A stretch of DNA of 64,000 nucleotides, taken from assembly GCF_001553545.1 (NCBI RefSeq), contig NZ_CP014227.1, positions 434,001-498,000 of the forward strand, given 5' to 3'. This document shows positions 51,508-61,800 of this stretch, in pieces. Made by a program: the position numbers and the translations under genes. Every line of letters starts with the position of its first letter. Position 1 is the first letter of the stretch. The notes under the pieces are model-generated. The model was not told where the DNA came from. It saw nothing but the letters and a program-made list of their open reading frames with translations, and did no database searches. The stretch is from Capnocytophaga haemolytica. Lineage in GTDB: Bacteria > Bacteroidota > Bacteroidia > Flavobacteriales > Flavobacteriaceae.

Positions 51508-51740
51508 CACGTGTGAGTGGTTTCGCAGCGAAAGCAGGGTGTTTTTCAGGTCACACGTGCCCTAAAAGCAGGGAAAACGTGCTTTTTTCGGTAGTATAAC
51601 GTACTGATACTCAAAGCAAAGCAGAGGTCAAAAAAAACCACGTGTGGTTTCGGTCAAAACCACACGTGGTTTTGGTGAAAAGCACACGTGGTTTTGATCA
51701 AAATCACACGTGGTTTTCAGTCAAACCACACGTGGTTTTT
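51508..51740. repeat. Array of CACGTG motifs, five of them spaced at about 22 bp
   Basis: Seven CACGTG hexamers fall within 230 bp: 51508, 51554, 51639, 51663, 51685, 51707 and 51729. The last four are part of a 22-bp repeat (51653-51740) with the invariant part CACACGTGGTTTT, and the one at 51639 belongs to a mirrored core CCACGTGTGG exactly 22 bp before the next core CCACACGTGG. The array lies between the 3' end of the metalloprotease gene and the region upstream of the efflux gene. The open frame across it is a by-product of the repeats. Confidence 0.85.
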
Positions 51741-51761
51741 ATCCGAGGCACAGCAGGGATG

Positions 51762-51796
51762 AAAAAAGACCCCTCGAGGTTTCGTTTATCGAGGGG
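51762..51796 (-). terminator. Terminator after the zinc metalloprotease gene
   Basis: On the minus strand CCCCTCGA and TCGAGGGG form an 8-bp stem with an 11-base loop, followed by TCTTTTTTC. Confidence 0.85.
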
Positions 51797-51829
51797 TGAT
51801 GTTTCGATAAGTTACGCGTTTTCGAAAGA

Positions 51830-54328
51830 CTATTTCTTCGGGTCTTTTATCTCTTTTATCTCTTTGAGAAGGGTTTGATAGTGCAGATGGTTGAGGCTTC
51901 CCAACGGCTCTTTTTGCATCAACTTCCCAATGGTTTCTTCTATATATAATAGGTGTTGCAGTGCATAGAGCGGTACATCTTGGTGCTGCACCAGTTTGTC
52001 TTTCCTGCCATCCTTGGGTGCTGTGGGGTTGATGCTCTTCCCCAATTCCTCGACGTATAAGCCTTGCAGGTCGCGGCGGTAGGCTGCTTTCTGCGGATCG
52101 CTGCCCAGAGGTTTCCACACGGCAGCGGCGAGATCTTTTAAGTATTGCTCTACGGGGTAGGCGTTCTTCGTGAGAAGTGCGTCGTTTGCGAGTCGAGAAA
52201 GGGTGCGATCCCTGAGTGTCATCTCGATGGCACTGGTTTGGAAATCGTTAATCTCTCTGTGCGGATCGGTGCCTGTCTTGCTTATAATCACCTCAGGATA
52301 AAGCCATAACGGTGGCTCGAATAGCTCTCTGTCGAGGTAATCGATGGCTTCTTTCAGTTTTTCTTTCGGCACGGCTTGGTATACTTCTGGCGAGTTGATC
52401 ACCCCTGAGTAGCGACCACCGAAGTGCTTTAAAACGTGGTTTAGGTAGCGACGATACTGCCCTACGGCTGATTTGTGGCTATCTTTGAGGTATTCGTACT
52501 TGTCATTTGGCTGCTTTGTCCACTCGGGGAGGTTCGCCACCACGTATCGGAGATTCTTCAGCCCGTAGGTGTTTGCCTTCATCACATCGTTGCTGAGGTC
52601 TTCGGTCTGGCTACGAGGATCGTCGTTAGTGCCTTCCCCTCCGAACCACAGACGTGTATCTTTCTTCAATCGGTCGCTAATCTGCTCAGCGAGTGCCTCT
52701 TGCTCTTGCTGCGCATCACGGTACTTATTGCCATACCAGCGGTATCCCCACTCGATAGCCCACTTGTCATACACGCCGATGCGTGGGTAGATTCCTTTCG
52801 GCGAGACGTGATCCTCGGGCTGAGCTACGTAGTTGAATCGGGCGTAATCCATAATGGAAACGGTGTGACCGTTGGCTTCCACCCAAGCTTTGTCGCGGAG
52901 CTTTTCAACGGGAGTAGCGTAGCTGGCGCCCATATTGTGGCGTAGTCCGAGGGCGTGCCCCACTTCGTGTGAGGATACGAAACGCACGAGTTCACCCATA
53001 AGTGCCTCGTCGAATTGCATCTTTCGTGCGCGCTTATCGATGGCTCCCGCCTGTACCATATACCATTGTTGGACGAGCTTCATCACGTTGTGATACCAGC
53101 CTACGTGGCTTTCGATGATTTCCCCGCTGCGAGGGTCGCTGATGCGTGGCCCGTAAGCATTCGAGGTTTCGGAGGCGAGGTAGCGTATGACGGAGTAACG
53201 CGCGTCCTCCATACTCATAGAAGGGTCGTTAGGCCACGGCTTGGCAGTGATGGCATCTTTGAAGCCCGCTTGCTCGAAAGCAGCGTTCCAGTCGTTTACT
53301 CCTTGTATGAGGTACGGCTGCCATTGCTTGGGGGTTGCGGGGTCGATGTAGAAAACTATTTGTTTCTTCGGGCGAACCAAAGCACCGCTGAGGTATTTCT
53401 TCACGTCCTCTTTGCGCGGCTCTAAGCGGAAACGCTGGATGAACGCCTGTGTTTCGGTGCGTTGTTGGGCGTCGGAGAAGTGGATATAACTCTTGGTAAA
53501 GTAGCCTACGCGCGGATCGAAGATGCGTTTCTGCATTGGCACTTTGGGCAAAACAACGATGGAAACGTTCAGCTCCACGCTTACGGCGCCTGCCAGGGTA
53601 GCGGCAAAAGTACCGCCCGAAGAGGTGGGATAGGTTTTAGTGGTAAGCACCTCTACGTTGATAGGATAGGTGTGGATGTCGTCCAGCGCGCTACGGTCGT
53701 CGGCAGCGGCGGTGAGCTTTTTATCCGACTTAAAGTTGGAAGTGAAGCTGGTGATGCTATTGTCCTTCTTAAAGAAGTCGGTGATATCGATCAGCTGTGC
53801 TTTGGTTTGGGGGTTTCGCCCGATAACGTTGAAGGCAGCAACCACGGGGTTTGCCTTCGAGTTTTGCACGGCAGCGAAGATATTGCTGGTAGAGTCGGCT
53901 TCTTGCTTGTTGATGAATGCACGCAAGTAAAGCGTCTTATCGGTCTTTTGCTCGAAATAGATGGTCTGCTCGTTGACGCTTTCCCCAGCGTACTTACCCA
54001 AGCCTTGAGGTGCCGACTTGAGACGTGTGATGCAAAGGAAGTAGCGCCCTATGAGCGAGTCAGGTATCTCAAAATACCAACGCTCGTCGGCTTTGCGCAC
54101 AGTGAAGAGCCCCTTTCGCTCGAGGGTAGCTTTCTTAATGAGCTTAGCATAGTCTTCGGCGCGCTTTTGTTCAGGCGTCTTTTCGACGGGCTTTGCTTTG
54201 AGGGTATCCTTAGCAATGGTATCTTTTGTGGCAGTCTTCTGCGCTAAAGCACTCATTGTAAAGCACAAAAAGGTAAAAAGCAGCGCATATTTCCGCAGAT
54301 TGGTAATGTGATAAAGTTTGTTTTTCAT
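51830..54328 (-). CDS. Large secreted zinc-dependent metalloprotease (DUF5117/DUF4953-type)
   Basis: An 832-residue protein with a signal peptide (LLFTFLCFTMSALAQ). After a low-complexity Lys/Thr segment comes a DUF5118/DUF5117-like N-terminal part (RKADERWYFEIPDSLIGRYFLCITRLKSAP..., about 65-330). The metzincin-like site HEVGHALGLRHN lies near residue 451 (three zinc ligands, catalytic Glu), with a downstream Met-turn-like VSIMDYARFNY. This domain set is typical of Bacteroidota zinc metalloproteases of unknown substrate. A 19-base string near the 3' end (51938-51956) also occurs in the neighbouring intergenic region. A minus-strand TACTTTTG (54381-54374) is a possible -7 box. Confidence 0.9.
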   Translation of the reverse strand: MKNKLYHITNLRKYALLFTFLCFTMSALAQKTATKDTIAKDTLKAKPVEKTPEQKRAEDYAKLIKKATLERKGLFTVRKADERWYFEIPDSLIGRYFLCITRLKSAPQGLGKYAGESVNEQTIYFEQKTDKTLYLRAFINKQEADSTSNIFAAVQNSKANPVVAAFNVIGRNPQTKAQLIDITDFFKKDNSITSFTSNFKSDKKLTAAADDRSALDDIHTYPINVEVLTTKTYPTSSGGTFAATLAGAVSVELNVSIVVLPKVPMQKRIFDPRVGYFTKSYIHFSDAQQRTETQAFIQRFRLEPRKEDVKKYLSGALVRPKKQIVFYIDPATPKQWQPYLIQGVNDWNAAFEQAGFKDAITAKPWPNDPSMSMEDARYSVIRYLASETSNAYGPRISDPRSGEIIESHVGWYHNVMKLVQQWYMVQAGAIDKRARKMQFDEALMGELVRFVSSHEVGHALGLRHNMGASYATPVEKLRDKAWVEANGHTVSIMDYARFNYVAQPEDHVSPKGIYPRIGVYDKWAIEWGYRWYGNKYRDAQQEQEALAEQISDRLKKDTRLWFGGEGTNDDPRSQTEDLSNDVMKANTYGLKNLRYVVANLPEWTKQPNDKYEYLKDSHKSAVGQYRRYLNHVLKHFGGRYSGVINSPEVYQAVPKEKLKEAIDYLDRELFEPPLWLYPEVIISKTGTDPHREINDFQTSAIEMTLRDRTLSRLANDALLTKNAYPVEQYLKDLAAAVWKPLGSDPQKAAYRRDLQGLYVEELGKSINPTAPKDGRKDKLVQHQDVPLYALQHLLYIEETIGKLMQKEPLGSLNHLHYQTLLKEIKEIKDPKK

Positions 54329-54383
54329 TGATATATGTAGCTATGATATGTGAGGTTTGCTGTAAAATTTCGGCAAAAGTACA

Positions 54384-54445
54384 AAAAAATAAAGACAGCT
54401 GTACATTCTTCTTTGCAATAAAGTTGTAAGAATGTACAGCTGCCT
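54384..54445 (-). terminator. Terminator after the DUF4302 gene
   Basis: CAGCTGTACATTCTT (54396-54410) and AAGAATGTACAGCTG (54428-54442) form a perfect 15-bp stem; on the minus strand it is followed by TCTTTATTTTTTTG. Confidence 0.88.
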
Positions 54446-54484
54446 TTTGTCAGTTCATAGTGATATTTTCAGTGGCGAGAGGTT

Positions 54485-56281
54485 TTATTTTGTAACGATG
54501 AACCATACCTCGCTGTCTTTCACACTGGTGTATTTGAGTGTTCCGTCGCCATTATCGAGGGTCTCGTAAGGGGCATTTTCAACGAACATATCCACCAAAG
54601 GAGCTAATTCCTTGTTAGAACTCCAATTGTAGTTGTTGTAGTTGTAGTTATCGACAAAGTTAAGTTGTTTCTCACTGCACTGAGTAGTGATGAAATCCAA
54701 GATGCACACCACATTGAAAGACCCCGTGAGATTGGCTACACCCCCCGCTGTTTGATGTATAGTAAAGGTGAAGCCTGTTCTATTTCTATTCTTATTGCCA
54801 ATCCTAACACTGTTTTTTCCGAGTACAACCTTAGTGTCCAATGTTCTTGTTACTTCGGTGTTGTTGGTTGTTTTCTTATAGGTTTTTACATCGGTAAAGG
54901 CTTTAAGCATTCTCGTGCTGACCTTGCCATCGACGAATTCTATGGTACCTTTTTGGCTGGTAAAGTCGTAAACCAATGGGTAAGTCCACTGATATACATA
55001 GCTTCTAAAGCGCACACTTGGGTCCTTAACACTTCTGAGCTCATATTGATAAGCGCTATCAACATCTATTACTTCATACGGTGAATTCTGTGTGATATAC
55101 TCAATCACAGGGTCTAACAAGTCGTAGTAATTCCACTGCATACCCTTTTCTACCATCACGATGTTCACCTGATTAGGCTTTCCTCCTACAGGTAAGAAGT
55201 CAAGGATATAATTGGCCTCTGAGCTTGCGTTTTCATACCAAGCTGTAAAATTAATGCCTTGTCTATCGCGCCATTCACTTGAGAGAAAATCCTTATCTTG
55301 GAGATAACCTAACTTAAACTCAGGTGAGACAGTGAAGCTTCCTTTGTTTTCTAAAGCCTTAAGACTACTGTAAAAAAGATTGCGCAACTTCTCGTTTGAG
55401 CTACATTTATAGTCCATTGGGGAGAAAGTCAGCACTTTCCTATAGTTTGAAAAATCATAAGGAAGGGTGTATACCAATCCTGTTTTAATGCTACCATCAG
55501 GAGTGCTTAGCTCTGTGTAATCATCAGAGACGTTGAACTCCTCAAAAGTTTTCCCTGCAATGGTGATAGGTTCGTAGAGCTTGAAACCTTTTTCAGTGTA
55601 TATGAAGGCTTTTTTTACGCTTGTATCTCCATCGCGCATTAGCAGTTGGTGATTGCTCGGATGTATTTCAATTTGCACTTCTTTTCCTCCAATAGTAACA
55701 GGATTCACCCCTACCGTTTTGAATTTCTTCACCCGCTGTTGTATAGCTGTCAGATACGCATCCGTATCTCCTTCGAATCGGCTCAGTGTCATTATGTTGT
55801 TGGAGTGCGTTCCTTTTAGTGTGAAAACACCATCTTTATAGGAAAGTATTTCCATCTGATTATCTCCTCCCTTTCCTTCAGGGAATATATAAGAGGGCTC
55901 CACAAAATGTTGTAACACTTTATTGTAGGTATCAAAGGAAAGTATCGCCTGTTGGTTACTGGTGATTGAATAGAGCGATTTGTCTTCTGTAATCTTGTTG
56001 GCCTCTAATTGTAGCTCAGAAACAGCTGTAACCCTGAGCGTATCAAACTTTACGATGACGTTATAGCCTCCGTATTGCTGATTTTTACCTGCATACAGCG
56101 TCAGTAGCCATCCATTCGCAGCAGAGCGCAACTCTCTCCCATAAGCACTGAGTGTTGGGCTGGTACGCTCTATATAGCTGCTATCTTTTCCATACAAAGG
56201 ATCTTCCTCTCGCTTACAGCCAGCAAGTAGCAATAGTCCCGTATTTATATATAATATTGTTCTTAGTATCTTACTTTTCAT
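54485..56281 (-). CDS. DUF4302-type lipoprotein
   Basis: A 598-residue lipoprotein; I start at the ATG at 56281 (MKSKILRTILYINTGLLLLAGC), because the longer frame from 56347 adds a charged tail before the signal. The DUF4302-like start is SAYGRELRSAANGWLLTLYAGKNQQYGGYNVIVKFDT, after which the protein is mostly beta strands without catalytic motifs that I recognise. Such proteins are encoded after SusC/SusD and a zinc metallohydrolase in Bacteroidota and may bind substrate on the surface. This gene is open even though the SusC and SusD genes upstream are broken. It follows the metallohydrolase by 76 bp. Confidence 0.75.
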   Translation of the reverse strand: MKSKILRTILYINTGLLLLAGCKREEDPLYGKDSSYIERTSPTLSAYGRELRSAANGWLLTLYAGKNQQYGGYNVIVKFDTLRVTAVSELQLEANKITEDKSLYSITSNQQAILSFDTYNKVLQHFVEPSYIFPEGKGGDNQMEILSYKDGVFTLKGTHSNNIMTLSRFEGDTDAYLTAIQQRVKKFKTVGVNPVTIGGKEVQIEIHPSNHQLLMRDGDTSVKKAFIYTEKGFKLYEPITIAGKTFEEFNVSDDYTELSTPDGSIKTGLVYTLPYDFSNYRKVLTFSPMDYKCSSNEKLRNLFYSSLKALENKGSFTVSPEFKLGYLQDKDFLSSEWRDRQGINFTAWYENASSEANYILDFLPVGGKPNQVNIVMVEKGMQWNYYDLLDPVIEYITQNSPYEVIDVDSAYQYELRSVKDPSVRFRSYVYQWTYPLVYDFTSQKGTIEFVDGKVSTRMLKAFTDVKTYKKTTNNTEVTRTLDTKVVLGKNSVRIGNKNRNRTGFTFTIHQTAGGVANLTGSFNVVCILDFITTQCSEKQLNFVDNYNYNNYNWSSNKELAPLVDMFVENAPYETLDNGDGTLKYTSVKDSEVWFIVTK

Positions 56282-56357
56282 ATTTTGAAAAATCTTTAGT
56301 TTGTAATAAATCGTGACGACGATCGATCTCTCTGCGAAGTGCATCAAGGTCTATCTT

Positions 56358-57314
56358 CTATTCATTTTTCAGATATTTGCGCACGATGTCCAGTTTCTTT
56401 AAGAGTACATCCTTCCCTGTAAGGTTACTCCCTGTAGGAGAACCTTTAGCAGCAGTAGCCAACTCTTCTTCCCAGATATAGCCTTTAGCCTCTATCTCTG
56501 TCTTCCATTTTGAGTATACAGTGTCATCTAAGCCATCTCCATCAGTGTCCTTAGTGGCATCGGTAGTCTCACATCCACATTGGTCTTTTTGATAATAAAT
56601 GATATAACGAGCTAAAAGCTCAACGAAATCTTCGTGAAAATTATCACTTGAATAAGCACTGATAAAGCCTGATTTCAAATAATCATTCCCTCGCCATACT
56701 TTATTCCACAGACCTCCTTTATAGTCTGATACCAAGTACTTCTGGTATTCTGGGTCGAAGAGTTTCGTTTGCTCTAAGATATGTGATGACTCGTGATAGA
56801 GCAATCTAAGGATGGATTCATCAATGTCTTCTTTGATCACCTGTGGATTAGTAGAGTTTGGGTCTACATAGTTTAGCCCGAGCATCTCTATCTTCACTCC
56901 ACCCGTAGAGAGCCCTCGCAGAGCTGTTCCTGCTCCGGGCTTATAAGCATTGGAGCCGACTAACACAAGCATCTTAGGTGTGTAGTTCTGCATAAAATTC
57001 TTAGGAGCGTTGAGAGAATAAGGCTCATAATACATATAGTGTATTAAATTGGCTATTTCGAGAGCCTTTTTCTCACTCATTGGGGTTACGTATTGGAGCT
57101 TATTACGACTAAAAGCACTCTCATCATAGCGATATACTATTTTTACGTTGTATGGGGTGGTAAACTTATTAAATAGATACCTATCCAACTCCGACTCTGC
57201 TTGTTGATCTTTAGGAGGTTCGAGCTCTATGATTTTTTTACCTTCGTTAAGCTTTTCTTTCTGGCAACTTACAAGAGAGAGAAGCGCAATAAATATTAAT
57301 CCTATCTTTTTCAT
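56358..57314 (-). CDS. Substrate import-associated zinc metallohydrolase lipoprotein
   Basis: A 318-residue lipoprotein (LSLVSC lipobox). The zinc site is HESSHILEQTK near residue 171 (HExxH), preceded by ILRLLYHE and followed by a possible third ligand, Glu in NFHEDFVELLARYI. This matches the Bacteroidota family of SusC/SusD-linked HExxH lipoproteins. The substrate is unknown; a proteolytic or amidohydrolytic role on the imported ligand is likely. The gene starts three bases after the SusD stop and looks intact. Confidence 0.82.
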   Translation of the reverse strand: MKKIGLIFIALLSLVSCQKEKLNEGKKIIELEPPKDQQAESELDRYLFNKFTTPYNVKIVYRYDESAFSRNKLQYVTPMSEKKALEIANLIHYMYYEPYSLNAPKNFMQNYTPKMLVLVGSNAYKPGAGTALRGLSTGGVKIEMLGLNYVDPNSTNPQVIKEDIDESILRLLYHESSHILEQTKLFDPEYQKYLVSDYKGGLWNKVWRGNDYLKSGFISAYSSDNFHEDFVELLARYIIYYQKDQCGCETTDATKDTDGDGLDDTVYSKWKTEIEAKGYIWEEELATAAKGSPTGSNLTGKDVLLKKLDIVRKYLKNE

Positions 57315-57317
57315 ATC

Positions 57318-58871
57318 TTATCTTGGGTTATCTTTCATACCTGCCGCAACCACATCTGCTGGGATGGGGAAGGTACGTCTATTATCATCTTTGGTAAGTA
57401 CGGCTACGATCTTTGAAGAGCCGTCTAAGTGCAACTCGTGGCGATAGATCTCTATACCATAGCGGCGAATGTCATACCATCGCAACCCTTCATTGAGCGT
57501 CAAAAGACGGCGACATTGCAGCAGACAGTGCAATAAGCACTCTTGTGTTTCATCTGCAATAGTAAAAGAAGGTGACAGTCGTTTCTTTTGATTTGCACGG
57601 CTTACAAGCGTGTTAGTGTCATAGCTCGAGTAAGGCAAACGTTTGTAAGTATTAACAACTCTTGCTTCATCTAATTGATCTCCTTGTTCTAAATAGTTGC
57701 CAAGGAATAGGTTCATATCCTTCAATCCTTCGGTGTTCTTACCTTGTAAGATTTTTGCCCCAGCACGAACTAAGAGCGTTTCTTCTGTATTGAAAAGCAC
57801 TAATTGTGTTTTATTTGGATAGACAGGGTATTTGGTATAAACATAGCGGTCTTTTTCTGCATCTGCCTTGTAAAACACTTTGTCCTTGTATTCGTTTACC
57901 CAAGGGTTACCTTCGCTGAGGAAGGTTTCTCACTGTGCCAAAGGTCTGCCGTGAGTGAATCGGAAAGGTGAGTTTTGCTCTAATACTGCATAACCGTTGG
58001 TCTCCACTGCGATAAGCATCAAGTTAGCTTCTACATCATCACGTGTATACTCTTTTGCGTGAGGATCGTCTGCACTGATAGCAGAGAAAGCTTTGTAATT
58101 GCGCAGTGTAGGATTATCTCCAATTGCGTTTGTTGCGTGCTCTTCTGCTTTAGCAAAATCTTGATGATAGAGATAGAAGCGAGCTGCAAAGGCATTTGCT
58201 GCTTTCTTATTAAAGTGGAATTTAGGCACCTTGTAAGAATTGTCGTCAATCAAAGGAAGCCCCTGTTGCAAATCTTCAGCAATCTTTTTGTACACCTCTG
58301 CGACTGTGTTACGAGGTAGTTCAGCTTTAAATTCCTCAAGAGGTATTTCTACGTAAGGCACACCTAAATCCGTGCTACTCGTTTGAGGGTTATAAGGCTT
58401 CCCAAAGAGATTTACCAGCACAAAGTGTGCATAAGCCCGCGACACAAGGGCTTCCCCTAAAGAGGCTTTTAGCTGATCTTGTGTTGCTTTATCCTTTGCC
58501 GTCTTCTGTGATTCCTTTATTGCATTTATTGCTATATTGCAGGTGTATATTACTGAGTAATGATCGTTCCACAACTCACGTAGCCCATCTTTAGTGCCAT
58601 ACTCGTGTAGCTCTTTCTTCCAATAGACAAGTTCTTCAGTAAAGAGATTTCCTCTGCGGTGGTTGATCATATCATCGACATTATCGGAGGATAATTCAGC
58701 AATCACAGCAGGAGTGGTACTCGGATAGGCGTTCACCAGTAGTTTTGCTACCTTATCTGGCGAATCAAGCTCCACTCTACTATCTGGATTCTTATCTAAG
58801 AACTTTTCACAACTTCCCAGTATTAGGAGTATAGTGGCTATGGTAATATATCTTAGTATTTTCATCATCAT
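57318..58871 (-). pseudogene. SusD-family lipoprotein with an in-frame stop
   Basis: The N-terminal part (58871-57933) has a lipobox (LILGSC) and SusD motifs EKFLDKNPDSRVELDSPD and EALVSRAYAHFVLVNLFGKPYNP. It ends in RPLAQ followed by TGA at 57930-57932. Reading on in the same frame gives ETFLSEGNPWVNEYKDK and then the normal SusD C-terminus (FNTEETLLVRAGAKILQG, LTLNEGLRWYDIRRYGIE, RTFPIPADVV). So the gene is full length but cut by a single nonsense codon; a change from TGG (Trp) or CGA (Arg) would explain it. Together the parts are about 517 residues, normal for SusD. Confidence 0.88.
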
Positions 58872-58878
58872 TTTATTT

Positions 58879-61800
58879 TTAAAGTCCTACGCGCAGGCTA
58901 AAGGTGATTTGTTTCTGAGTTGGGATATATGAACTTCCGAGAGCGAGCCGTTCCGGATCCGCTCCATTAAGCTTTTTATCCGCGTAAATCAAGAATAAAT
59001 TAGTAGCTTGCAACTTTAATCCTAAGCGTTTTAGTTTCATCTGCTTGACTGTTTGATTATCAAAGTCATAAGAGAGTGAGATTTCTTTAAGTCTAATAAA
59101 ATCACCTCTTCCTATACGTACATCTGAATAGTTATAGGCATTATAAGCCTGTCCCAAGTTCACGTTGTAGAAATTTTGGTATTCAGATGCCACAGCAGGG
59201 ATGTTTGTGCGATGCTCATCACCAGGCACCATCTAGCGATCTCTAAACTCTTTAGGGAAGGATAATGACTCATTGGTATACTTTGCTTTGAAAGCGGTGG
59301 GTAGTCGCACCACATTTCCAAAGGCATAAGTAAACAGCACATTCAGTGAAAGACCTTTGTATTTGAATAGGTTGCCAAAGCTACCTTGATCAGTAGGCTT
59401 AGTGGTGCCTGAGTATTTTAAGAAGTCTAAGCCTTTACGCAAGTCCATACGAATTCCGTCAATAGTTGTAGAGCCGTCAGCATTCTCAAAAGTAGGTAAG
59501 CCATCACCTGTCAGCCCTCTAAAAGGAATAGAGAAAATTGCTTCCACAGGATAGCCTTGCTTGGAGAACCCACTGCCTGAGACCATTTCAGAGACACTTG
59601 CATCTACGTATAGCTTAGTGATTTTATTCTCATTCTTGTTGTAGATGAAAGTTGTTGTCCACTCAAAGTCCTTTGTTTTGATGTTTTTAGTCTGCAAGGT
59701 CAATTCTGCACCCCAAGCCTTCATTTCTGCTACATTTCCCTTGCGGATGATGACCCCATTAAGTCCTTGTGTTGGGCTATTTCCTACCAAGTTGTAGTTG
59801 TTGCGATGATACCATTCAGCGGTAAGGTTAATGCGGTTTTTTAAGAAGCCCATTTGGGTGCCTATGTTGATCTCTTTGTTTTTCTCGTAAGTAAGGTTAT
59901 GGTTGGCAAGTTCGCTTATCTTCAAGACAAGCTCACGTGTGCGCTCATTACTACGCCAAGGCAGATCGCCTATGAGTTTATTGAGTGAATTGGTAACAGA
60001 AGGGAATTGAGGTGTAACCCCAAAAGAGGCTTTTGCAGACATACTTGAGAGTATGTTTTGTTTCTTAAAGAAAGGTTCTTGAGCGATATTCCAAGCTAAG
60101 GATATGTTCCAAGTGGGCATCCAGCGGATGTAATCTGATTTGCCAAATCTGTTGGTGCCATCATATCGCAAAATACCGCTGAGTGTATACTTACCTGCAA
60201 ATTCATAAGAGGCATTTCCCAAAAAAGCCTACGTTGCGCGAGGTAGTACGCTCAATTGTATAATAGCTCTGTGATTTCTCTTGCAACTGCTTAAAAGCTT
60301 CATAAGAGAAATAGCCCATATCTCCCAAGCCATAAATCACCCCATAATCAATAGTTGAATTGTTGTTGCGATAGGTATCGTCAGCCTCTGCTCCAGCCAG
60401 TATATTTACTGTGTGTAGCTTATCAAAAGTGTTGTGATAATTAAGTGTTGCACGGAAATCCTTGCGGTTCAGCGTCCTATTTACATTGGTGAGGAAGCCC
60501 CCTTCGGGCAGTACAGTACGCCTCTCATCATAAGGGTCATAGGGGTCCTCATAGAGGAATTCATTGTGGTTTATAATCCCTTTGGAACTCATTTCGCGAT
60601 AAGCACGTGCGTAGTTAGAGTTCTCTGTTTTTGTCTTGATGATGGAGGTTCCTTGGTAGCGTATAGCTCCCAAAGCAGTAGCTTCTAATTTAGGAGTGAT
60701 CTTCCACGATAGTTTAGCACGCAGCCTTATGTCAGCTACATTCATATCTGAGTAGTTGTTCTCAAACTCATCAAAGATATTCATCAGCGTATAACGATAA
60801 GGATAGTGTGCCTTAGGGTCGAGCATACGTGAAGCATTCATCGCATACGAATAAGGATTTAAGTCCATTGATGATTTTACTTTGTCAGTAAGTGGATCAA
60901 TGTCTCCAGGGGTATGTTTTTCGCGGTATTCGCCATTTACATTTACGTTCAGCGTCCAGTTCTTGTGTAACTTGTAATTTGCATTGAGGTTACCACTGTA
61001 TCAATCTTGCTTGCTGTATTTCATCCAACCTGGGTCAGAGAGTACGGATACAGAGGCGTAGTATGAAGTCTTGTCAGTACCTGTGGAAAGACTTACAGAA
61101 TGCTGCTGCATTATAGAAGACTGGAAAAGCCTATTGAACCAATTGGTATTGCGCAGTGAAGCACGCCTTAGGTACTCTCCCTTCGCCTCAGGAGTGTTCT
61201 TCAACAGGAAGCTGCCATCAGGGGCTGCAGAATTGATTTGGTCGTACATACGCCACATCTCACCTGCTTTATCACTCCCTACCAATTGCTCATAGCTAAA
61301 CCACCCTCGGCGCATCATTTCCATATAGAGATCCATCTGCTCCTGCGAGTTCATAATATTAAAATCGCTGTACATTGGTATCAGCCTATAGGTAGATTCA
61401 TTTGTGTAAGAGATACTGCTACTTCCTTTGCTACCCTTGCGTGTAGTGACTTCGATCACCCCTGAGATGGCTCTTGGACCGTAGATAGCAGTTGCTGAGG
61501 CATCCTTTAGCACCCTAAATCCCGAGATGTCATCAGCACTAAGCCCCCTAATGCCGAGGCAAGTAAGGTTTTAGCATCTGAGGAAGAAAGTGCTCCAGGG
61601 TCTAATGGCACATCGTCGTCTAAGATGACGCCATCTACCACCCATAAGGGTTTAGCAGTCCCCGTGATAGAGGTTGCCCCTCGCATATTGGTGCTTGCTA
61701 CGCCTTCTCCTTTGGGCTTCTGAGCTTCTGCCTCGCTGAGCAATACTACGTTCAGGGTTATTCCTTTTACTGTTTGCTCCTGAGATTGCATCCCTGTTAG

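Noticed and set aside
51508-51740. CRISPR array
   Set aside because: Units are contiguous with a 22-bp period and no unique spacers; no cas genes are present.
51642-51878. A 78-codon open frame on the plus strand across the CACGTG array
   Set aside because: Its codons are produced by the 22-bp repeats and the frame runs into the 3' end of the metalloprotease gene on the other strand; no start signal or family likeness.
53462-54247. A 261-codon frame antisense to the zinc metalloprotease
   Set aside because: It lies wholly inside the strongly supported metalloprotease gene and has no recognisable domain; it is a shadow frame.
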